Source: Alphaproteobacteria bacterium (GTDB lineage: Bacteria; Pseudomonadota; Alphaproteobacteria; MPNO01; UBA2964). From it: a DNA stretch of 64,000 bases. The DNA is taken from the NCBI GenBank assembly GCA_009377375.1, contig WHUE01000003.1, positions 1-64,000 of the forward strand, written 5' to 3'. This document shows, piece after piece, positions 58,273-64,000 of the stretch (within the stretch, counting starts at the first letter, position 1; every line of letters begins with the position of its first letter). A model generated the notes under the pieces. The model saw only the letters and a program-made list of their open reading frames with translations. It was not told the DNA's origin and did no database searches. The translations under genes were made by a program, and so were the position numbers.

Positions 58273-59394
58273 ATGGGGACGATCGCCGACAAGCTTGCCA
58301 GCATCCCCGGCTACGTCGCCGCCGTCGCGGATTACGAGCCGCTGGCGCGGGAGCGTCTGGACGAGCGCGCCTGGGCCTATGTCAGCGGCGGCGCGTCGGA
58401 CGAGGTCACCCTGCGCGAGAACGCCGCCGCCTTCCGTCGCCGGAAGCTGCGCGCGCACGCGCTGCGGGACCTGACCGGCGGCAATACGCGGCTCGATCTG
58501 TTCGGCAGGATGTTTACCTTCCCGATCCTGCTGGCGCCTGTCGCCTACCAGAAGCTGCTGCACCCGCGCGGAGAGCTGGAAACGGCGCTCGCGGCGTCGG
58601 CGCAGCAGGCCGGCATGGTGGTCAGCACCCAGGCGAGCGTGACGCTGGAGGACATCGCCCGCGAGGCCCAGGCCCCGCTCTGGTTTCAGCTCTACGTTCA
58701 GCCGGACCGGGAGTTTACCCGGACGCTGGTCCGGCGGGCCGAACAGGCCGGCTACGAGGCCCTGGTCGTGACCGTCGACGCCCCGGTGAGCGGGATGCGG
58801 AACCGGGAGCAGCGCGCGGGCTTCGCCCTGCCACCGGAAGTGGAGGCGGCGAACCTCCGTGGCATGGCCCCGGTCCGGTCCGGATCGTCCGGCAACGGGG
58901 ACGGGTTGCTCCTGGGCGGACCGCTCCTCTCGGCCGCGCCGACCTGGCGGGACATCGGCTGGCTGCGGTCCCTGACGCGGCTGCCCCTCCTGATCAAGGG
59001 GATCATGACCGCCGAGGATGCGTCGCGGGCGGTGGCGGAAGGCGCGGACGGTATCGTGGTCTCCAACCACGGCGGGCGCGTTCTCGACATGCAGCCGGCG
59101 ACCGTGGACGTGCTGCCCGGGATCGTCGAGAGCGTTGGAACGCAGGTGCCGGTCCTTCTGGACGGAGGCATCCGCCGCGGAACCGACGTGCTGACGGCAC
59201 TCGCCCTGGGCGCCCGCGCCGTCATGATAGGCCGCCCCTTCGCATTCGGCCTCGCGGCCGCCGGCGCCATCGGGGTCTCGCACGTCGTGCAGATCCTGCG
59301 GGCCGAGCTCGAGGTGGCGATGGCGTGCGTCGGCTGCCGGGATCTGGGTGCGATCGATGCGTCCGCGCTTTGGACAGGTCCGCCGGAAGCCTGA
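58273..59394 (+). CDS. FMN-dependent 2-hydroxyacid oxidase/dehydrogenase
   Basis: A 373-residue TIM-barrel flavoenzyme of the lactate/glycolate oxidase family. WAYVSGGASDEVTLRENAAA near the N-terminus, the catalytic His (about 266) in VVSNHGGRVLD, and LLDGGIRRGTDVLTALALGA with the phosphate-binding loop GRPFAFGLAAAGAIGV are clear. Such enzymes oxidise 2-hydroxyacids to 2-oxoacids, often making H2O2. The start is 10 nt after the piuC stop, so it belongs to the same operon. L-lactate is one possible substrate. Confidence 0.9.
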   Translation: MGTIADKLASIPGYVAAVADYEPLARERLDERAWAYVSGGASDEVTLRENAAAFRRRKLRAHALRDLTGGNTRLDLFGRMFTFPILLAPVAYQKLLHPRGELETALAASAQQAGMVVSTQASVTLEDIAREAQAPLWFQLYVQPDREFTRTLVRRAEQAGYEALVVTVDAPVSGMRNREQRAGFALPPEVEAANLRGMAPVRSGSSGNGDGLLLGGPLLSAAPTWRDIGWLRSLTRLPLLIKGIMTAEDASRAVAEGADGIVVSNHGGRVLDMQPATVDVLPGIVESVGTQVPVLLDGGIRRGTDVLTALALGARAVMIGRPFAFGLAAAGAIGVSHVVQILRAELEVAMACVGCRDLGAIDASALWTGPPEA

Positions 59395-59517
59395 GTCTTC
59401 GGGCGCAGGGCTCCCGCCCTCTGCACGCGTCGGCTTTTCGAAAGTACTGGCTGGAAATTTCGCCGACGGAGACGCGGCCCCCGGATCGGGGAAACCGATT
59501 TGCGGCATCCGGAACTT

Positions 59518-59529
59518 CCCCCCCCCCCC
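59518..59529. repeat. Run of twelve cytosines
   Basis: An uninterrupted C12 tract lies just before the terminator. Long homopolymers are slip-prone in replication and sequencing, so its exact length should not be trusted. No coding frame depends on it. Confidence 0.8.
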
Positions 59530-59537
59530 GGAACGGC

Positions 59538-59562
59538 AAAACCCCCGGGAGCCGGGGGTTTT
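59538..59562. terminator. Bidirectional rho-independent terminator
   Basis: AAAACCCCCGG and CCGGGGGTTTT form a perfect 11-bp stem around GAG. The T-run lies at the 3' side on both strands, so it can end both the iron operon (plus) and the tRNA-Ala transcript (minus). Confidence 0.92.
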
Positions 59563-59602
59563 GTGGAGGTCTCCGTTATCCTTCGGCGACGCCGGAAGCG
59601 GG

Positions 59603-59678
59603 TGGTGGAGCAGAGGGGAATCGAACCCCTGACCTCGACATTGCGAACGTCGCGCTCTCCCAACTGAGCTACTGCCCC
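59603..59678 (-). tRNA. tRNA-Ala (anticodon CGC)
   Basis: On the minus strand, GGGGCAG pairs with CTGCTCC in the acceptor, the anticodon loop is TTCGCAA between CGACG and TGTCG, and the T-loop is TTCGATT. The 3' ACCA is encoded. Anticodon CGC reads GCG, alanine. Confidence 0.95.
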
Positions 59679-59846
59679 GCTTTGCCCGCGAGCCGGCGTA
59701 ATTTAGGCCGGAGCCCGCGCTTGTCAAGGACTGGATATGGTCGCCCGCCGCCCTGCAAACTTGCACGGGTGCGGCAGCGCCGCTAGGATCGCGCGCAAAT
59801 CGGGGGGCCGTCCGGCCCCACCCGCCATCTGCGTCGAGACAAGAGC

Positions 59847-60146
59847 ATGATCATCCTGGACCCGCTGTTCCGCATCGCGATGATCGCCATCGATTTCTAC
59901 ATATGGCTGGTCATCATCGGCGCGATCCTGAGCTGGCTGGTGGCGTTCAACGTCGTCAACACCTCGAACCGGGTCGTCTACCTTATCGGCGACTTCCTTT
60001 ACCGGATCACCGAGCCGGCGCTGCGCCCGCTCCGCCGGATCGTGCCGAATCTCGGCGGCATCGACATCTCCCCCGTGGTGCTGATCTTCGCGCTGTATTT
60101 CCTCCAGATGGTCCTCGCCAACATCTACGCCAAGATGATGATGTGA
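59847..60146 (+). CDS. yggT: YggT family membrane protein
   Basis: A 99-residue protein with two membrane segments (about 10-35 and 73-92) and the central YggT motif YRITEPALRPLRRIVPNLGG. The family may help in division or membrane homeostasis, but the job is unclear. Its stop overlaps the next start (TGATG). Confidence 0.92.
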   Translation: MIILDPLFRIAMIAIDFYIWLVIIGAILSWLVAFNVVNTSNRVVYLIGDFLYRITEPALRPLRRIVPNLGGIDISPVVLIFALYFLQMVLANIYAKMMM

Positions 60147-60496
60147 TGGCCGGCAGGCCGCGCAAGAGCGGGCCGGCCGGCCCGCTGACGGCGGCCGAGG
60201 GCGGGGTCCGCCTCGCCGTCCACGTCACCCCGCGCAGCGGTCGGAACCGGATCGAGGGCGTCGGGCTCGGCGCCGATGGCCAGCCGCGGCTCTGGGTCGC
60301 CGTCACCGCGCCGCCGGAGGACGGCAAGGCGAACGCGGCCGTGATCGCGCTGCTGGCGAAATCGTGGCGGATGCCGAAGCGGGCCTTCTCGGTGAAGATC
60401 GGCACGACTGCGCGGGAGAAGCTCCTGCATATCGCGGGCGAGGCGGAGACGCTGCTGCCCGCGCTGGCGGAACGGATAGGGAAGACCGATGGCTGA
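60146..60496 (+). CDS. DUF167 family protein (YggU-like)
   Basis: A 116-residue protein with the DUF167 sequence [14 protein letters not shown] and the hallmark [20 protein letters not shown]. The family is widespread, small and of unknown function. The ATG at 60146 overlaps the yggT stop by one base, and the end overlaps folD by 8 nt, so the three form an operon. Confidence 0.92.
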   Translation: MAGRPRKSGPAGPLTAAEGGVRLAVHVTPRSGRNRIEGVGLGADGQPRLWVAVTAPPEDGKANAAVIALLAKSWRMPKRAFSVKIGTTAREKLLHIAGEAETLLPALAERIGKTDG

Positions 60497-61382
60497 GGCG
60501 CGGCTGGTCGACGGCAAGGCTTATGCGGCGGATCTGCGTGCCCGCATCGGCCGGCAGGCCGCGGCGCTGAAGGCGGCGCACGGGCTCGTCCCCGGCCTCG
60601 CCGCCGTGCTGGTCGGCGAGGATGCGGCGAGCCAGGTCTACGTCCGCAACAAGGAGCGCCAGACCGTGGAGACGGGGATGAACTCCGTCGGCCGCCGGCT
60701 GCCGGCGGAGACCGGCCAGGCGGAACTGCTCGCGGTCGTCGCCGGGCTCAACGCCGACCCTGCGGTCCACGGCATCCTCGTGCAGCTTCCCCTGCCGGCG
60801 CAGATCGACGCGGATGCGGTGGTGGACGCCATCGACCCGGCGAAGGACGTGGACGGGTTCCACCCGGTCAATGTCGGGCTGCTCTCCGCCGGGCGCAATG
60901 CGATGGTCCCATGCACCCCGGCGGGCTGCATGATGCTGCTGGAAGACACGCTGGGCAGTCTCGAGGGCGCCCATGCCGTGGTCGTCGGGCGGTCGAACAT
61001 CGTTGGCAAGCCGGTGGCGCAGCTCCTGCTCGCCGCCAACTGCACCGTCACCGTCGCCCATTCTCGCACGCGCGACCTGCCCGCCATCTGCCGCGAGGCG
61101 GATATCCTGATCGCCGCGGTCGGGCGGCCGGGCATGATCGAGGGCGGCTGGATCAGGCCGGGCGCCACCGTGATCGATGTCGGCATCAACCGGATCGAGG
61201 CCGGGGGCGGCAGGACGCGGCTCGTCGGCGACGTCGATTTCGACGCGGCGCTGCTTGTCGCAGGCGCGATCACCCCGGTGCCCGGCGGCGTCGGCCCGAT
61301 GACCATCGCCTGCCTGCTGCGCAACACGCTGATCGCCTGCTGCCGGCAGAACGGCGTGGACGTCCCGCCCGATGTCGGTTAG
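60489..61382 (+). CDS. folD: Methylenetetrahydrofolate dehydrogenase/cyclohydrolase FolD
   Basis: A 297-residue bifunctional folate enzyme interconverting methylene-, methenyl- and formyl-tetrahydrofolate with NADP. The catalytic Lys is K55 in [23 protein letters not shown] and the C-terminal [15 protein letters not shown] are intact. Length is normal. Confidence 0.97.
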   Translation: MAEARLVDGKAYAADLRARIGRQAAALKAAHGLVPGLAAVLVGEDAASQVYVRNKERQTVETGMNSVGRRLPAETGQAELLAVVAGLNADPAVHGILVQLPLPAQIDADAVVDAIDPAKDVDGFHPVNVGLLSAGRNAMVPCTPAGCMMLLEDTLGSLEGAHAVVVGRSNIVGKPVAQLLLAANCTVTVAHSRTRDLPAICREADILIAAVGRPGMIEGGWIRPGATVIDVGINRIEAGGGRTRLVGDVDFDAALLVAGAITPVPGGVGPMTIACLLRNTLIACCRQNGVDVPPDVG

Positions 61383-61424
61383 CCCTCGGCCGCGCGCGGC
61401 CTTTCGGAACGGAAGAGGCGCCTG

Positions 61425-62138
61425 ATGTCGGAAACGTTCTTCCCGCTCTTCGCCGCCACGGTCCTGTTCGTTGGCGGGCATTTCCTGCTGTCGTCCCGCG
61501 CGCTGCGCCCGGCGCTGGTCGCCCGGCTGGGGCAGTGGGGCTACACGGGCCTCTATTCCGCCCTGTCGCTGGCGGCCTTCATCTGGATGTGCGTGGCCTA
61601 TGCGCGCGCCCCCATACTCGAGCTCTGGCCGGGCGAGGAATACACCTGGTGGATCGCCGCCCTGGGGTCGCTCGCGGCCAGCATCCTGCTGGTCTGCGGC
61701 TACCTGACCGCCAATCCGACGGCGCTGTTCGGCGGGCGGGTGCTGGCGCGCGACGACCCGGCCCCCGGCATCTTCAAGGTCACGCGGCACCCCGTCCTGT
61801 GGGCGGTGGCGCTGTGGTCGGGCGGGCATCTGATCGCCAACGGCGATGCGTCCTCGCTGATCTTCTTCGGCGGGCTGCTGGCGCTGTCGCTGGGGGGCGC
61901 GGCGCATATCGACGCGCGCAAATCGGCGGAGGACGGCGCGCGCTGGCGGAAGCTCGCCGCGGCGACGTCCTTCGTCCCCTTCGCCGCCGCGCTGCAGGGG
62001 CGGGCGCGCATCGACCTGGCCGAGATCGGCTGGGTCCGCATCGCGCTCGCTGTCGCGCTCTACCTCGCCCTGATGCACGCCCACGAATGGTTCGTGGGTG
62101 TGCCCATCGCGCCGTGGACGGCGTCCTGGGCGCTGTGA
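61425..62138 (+). CDS. nnrU: NnrU family membrane protein
   Basis: A 237-residue protein with about six membrane segments. The signature KVTRHPVLWAVALWSGGHLI lies near residues 118-137. NnrU was first linked to denitrification in Rhodobacter, but relatives occur in genomes without it. No denitrification genes lie in the window. The gene is 42 nt after folD and likely cotranscribed. Confidence 0.88.
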   Translation: MSETFFPLFAATVLFVGGHFLLSSRALRPALVARLGQWGYTGLYSALSLAAFIWMCVAYARAPILELWPGEEYTWWIAALGSLAASILLVCGYLTANPTALFGGRVLARDDPAPGIFKVTRHPVLWAVALWSGGHLIANGDASSLIFFGGLLALSLGGAAHIDARKSAEDGARWRKLAAATSFVPFAAALQGRARIDLAEIGWVRIALAVALYLALMHAHEWFVGVPIAPWTASWAL

Positions 62139-62147
62139 CGCCGGCGG

Positions 62148-62576
62148 CTATTCGCCGGCGCCGTCCTTCTTCGCGCCGACCCAGCCGCTATGGGTCAGGT
62201 CGAACATGTTGCCGTCCGGGTCGAAATACTTGACCTCGAAATAGCCGCCTTCTTCGCCCTCTTCCAGCGGCGTCTCGCCGAGGAAATATTCGGCGCCGAG
62301 CCCCTCGACATGCTTCTGGGCCGTCTTGGTGTCGTCCACCCAGAAGCCGATATGGTGCAGCCCGAACCAGTCCTTGGTCTTGTCGCCGCCCATCGGCTTG
62401 TCGTCGCGGAACCGCAGCAGGGCCAGGTTGATCGTCCCGTCCGAAAGATACACCCCGTCGGCGATCGGGTTGTGGGTCTCTCCCACCCGCTCCATGCCGA
62501 AGGCGGAGATGTAGAACTCGGCCGAGGCTTCCGGGTCGGGCACGGAAAACGCGATATGTCTCAGCTTTGCGCCCAT
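62148..62576 (-). CDS. Glyoxalase/VOC family protein
   Basis: A 142-residue vicinal-oxygen-chelate fold protein. The two beta-alpha-beta modules begin at LRHIAFSVPDPEASAEFYIS and FGLHHIGFWVDDTKTAQKHV, and metal-ligand candidates are the His in each HI motif and later Glu. The substrate is unknown. It converges with nnrU 10 nt away and lies 64 nt from the EamA gene. Confidence 0.85.
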   Translation of the reverse strand: MGAKLRHIAFSVPDPEASAEFYISAFGMERVGETHNPIADGVYLSDGTINLALLRFRDDKPMGGDKTKDWFGLHHIGFWVDDTKTAQKHVEGLGAEYFLGETPLEEGEEGGYFEVKYFDPDGNMFDLTHSGWVGAKKDGAGE

Positions 62577-62640
62577 GGCACAGCCTCCCTGTTGGGTGCG
62601 GTCTCGTCTCCATTGAAGATTGCGCGGTAAGGGCCTGCCG

Positions 62641-63546
62641 TCAACCGGCTCCCGCCTCGCGCCTTGCGGCGTCCCGCGTCTCGCGCCGCGTGATGTAGAG
62701 CACGCTGGCGATGATCGCCCCGGCCCCGACCCAGGTCCACAGGTCGGAGAACTCGCCGAACATCAGCCAGCCGAACATGGCGGCGATGGGCAGGCGGATG
62801 AAGTCCAGCGGCCCGACCAGGCTGGCGTCGGCCGCTTTCAGCGCGCGGGTCAGGAAGACATGCGCCAGCGTGCCGAACAGCCCCACCGGGATCAGCCAGG
62901 GCAGCTCCGTCCAGCCAGGCCACACCCAGCCGTCCCAGGCCAGGACCAGCGCCACCGGCGCCAGGAACAGATTCATGTAGAAGGCCAGCACGCCCCCCGT
63001 CACGTTGGCGGAGACGTGCTTGGTGATGAGCTGGACGCCGGAATTGCTGAGCGCCGAGCCCAGCGCGCCGAGCACCAGAACGTTGAAATCGACCAGCCCG
63101 GGCCGGATGATGACCAGCATGCCGATGAAGCCCAGCGCCACCCCGGCCCAGCGGCGCGGCCCCACCGCCTCGCGCAGGATCAGCGCCGCGCCGACGATGA
63201 CGAACAGCGGGTGGGTGAACTGGATCGCGATGACGTCGGTCACCGGCAGGCCGGACAGCGCCCAGAACCAGCACAATATGCCGGCCGCCGACAGCGAGCT
63301 GCGCAGCGCGATGAAGCGCCATTCCGGCGCCCACAGCTCCGACAGCCTCCGCCTGGCCAGCCAGGGCAGCATCACCACCAGCCCCATGAAGCCGCGGAAG
63401 AAGGCGGCCTCGGTCGCCGGCATGGTGAAGGTCAGCTTGCGCACCACGACGTAGAGCGAGGCCATCGAGACGACCTGCAGCATCATCCAGAAGACGCCGC
63501 GCACCGGGCCGGGCAGCGCCGCGAACCGCGCGGCCAGCGCCGTCAT
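62641..63546 (-). CDS. EamA/DMT family transporter
   Basis: A 301-residue drug/metabolite transporter with about ten membrane segments in two EamA repeats. The first half has AAFFRGFMGLVVMLPWLA, and the second ends with AALPIAAMFGWLMFGEFSDL-like sequence and a helix ending ASVLYITRRE. The start overlaps the preceding gene's stop (ATGA). The substrate cannot be predicted. Confidence 0.88.
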   Translation of the reverse strand: MTALAARFAALPGPVRGVFWMMLQVVSMASLYVVVRKLTFTMPATEAAFFRGFMGLVVMLPWLARRRLSELWAPEWRFIALRSSLSAAGILCWFWALSGLPVTDVIAIQFTHPLFVIVGAALILREAVGPRRWAGVALGFIGMLVIIRPGLVDFNVLVLGALGSALSNSGVQLITKHVSANVTGGVLAFYMNLFLAPVALVLAWDGWVWPGWTELPWLIPVGLFGTLAHVFLTRALKAADASLVGPLDFIRLPIAAMFGWLMFGEFSDLWTWVGAGAIIASVLYITRRETRDAARREAGAG

Positions 63547-64000
63547 CCGCCCGGCTCCGCGGCGCGCCTGCGGCCTTCGGCCCGCGCGTTCAGGTAGCCG
63601 GCGGCGATGATGATCGCCGCACCCACCCAGGTCCAGATGTCGGAGACGTCGCCGAACAGCACCCAGGCGAGGCTCGCGCCGAAGGGCAGCTTCAGGAAGT
63701 CGAACGGCGCCACGAACGACGCGTCGGCCAGGTGCAGCGCGCGGGTCAGGAACACGTGCGACAGCGCCCCGCAGATGCCGAGCAGGGCGAGCCAGCCGAG
63801 CTGCCCCACCCCCGGCATCACCCAGACGAACGGCATGAACAGCCCGAAGAACAGGAAGTACATGCCGTTGAGGTAGAACACCATCGTCCCGCCGCCCTCG
63901 GTGCGGGCCATCGGCTTCATGATGACGGTATGGCAGGCGTAGAGCGCGGCGCCGGCCAGCACGAAGGCCGCGCCCTGGCCGAGCGCCGCGCCGCCGAGCC
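63543..64000 (-). CDS. EamA/DMT family transporter, partial (5' end beyond window)
   Basis: The C-terminal part of a second EamA transporter; the frame stays open to the window edge, reading LGGAALGQGAAFVLAGAALY. It shares the ending of its neighbour (FDFLKLPFGASLAWVLFGDV; DIWTWVGAAIIIAAGY), so the two are tandem paralogues. A GTG at 63962 is internal, not the start. Confidence 0.87.
   Translation of the reverse strand, partial: LGGAALGQGAAFVLAGAALYACHTVIMKPMARTEGGGTMVFYLNGMYFLFFGLFMPFVWVMPGVGQLGWLALLGICGALSHVFLTRALHLADASFVAPFDFLKLPFGASLAWVLFGDVSDIWTWVGAAIIIAAGYLNARAEGRRRAAEPGG

Overview
The window is G+C-rich (roughly two thirds by eye), densely packed chromosomal DNA of an alphaproteobacterium. 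The evidence is family content and gene order: mutS next to glnD-murJ-trpS with maeB facing away, phoR-pstSCAB-phoU-phoB, hemC-hemD-mitofilin-hemY beside tsaD-gpsA-EVE, a CtrA-type TTAA-N7-TTAA site, and single-polypeptide SecDF. Order and genus cannot be fixed from the sequence alone. No rRNA, CRISPR array, intact transposase or phage gene is seen.

Layout. 1-424 holds relics of a dispersed CAGGGAA/TTCCCTG repeat. 0.4-4.5 kb: rimI-tsaB, a DdpX/VanX-type dipeptidase, a polysaccharide deacetylase and a Bax-like glucosaminidase. 4.8-15.5 kb, all minus strand: mutS, then glnD-murJ-trpS-TauE/SafE-TIGR02186-universal stress protein. 15.7-28 kb, all plus strand: maeB, then a complete phosphate block of sensor kinase, high-affinity Pst transporter, PhoU, PhoB, a PhoU-like DUF47 protein and low-affinity Pit, with two Pho-box-like repeat sites. 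28-38 kb: macrodomain protein, GT9 glycosyltransferase, AmpG, acetyl-CoA synthetase, an overlapping EVE/Rieske/DUF2279 string, gpsA, a cupin and two HupE-like permeases. 37.9-44.6 kb: tsaD, an orphan ABC binding protein, and hemC, a HemD-mitofilin fusion and hemY. A tRNA-Thr closes this conserved part.

44.7-59.4 kb looks accessory. It holds a TPR gene remnant beside the tRNA, a TctA-TctB fusion without a TctC, an inverted duplication carrying two diverged copies of an unrecognised 140-residue protein, a fused secDF away from yajC, a broken and an intact ExoD gene back to back, and an iron-uptake cluster (FecI-type sigma, FecR, TonB receptor with signalling domain, PiuC dioxygenase, FMN 2-hydroxyacid oxidase) with a Fur-like box and a strong dyad. 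A tRNA-Ala ends this block. 59.8-64 kb returns to housekeeping: yggT, DUF167, folD, nnrU, a glyoxalase-fold protein and two tandem EamA transporters, the last cut by the window edge.

The points most worth a second look are the inverted duplication at about 47.25-48.56 kb, the HemD-mitofilin fusion, the iron operon with a hydroxyacid oxidase, and the frameshifted ExoD opposite an intact paralogue.
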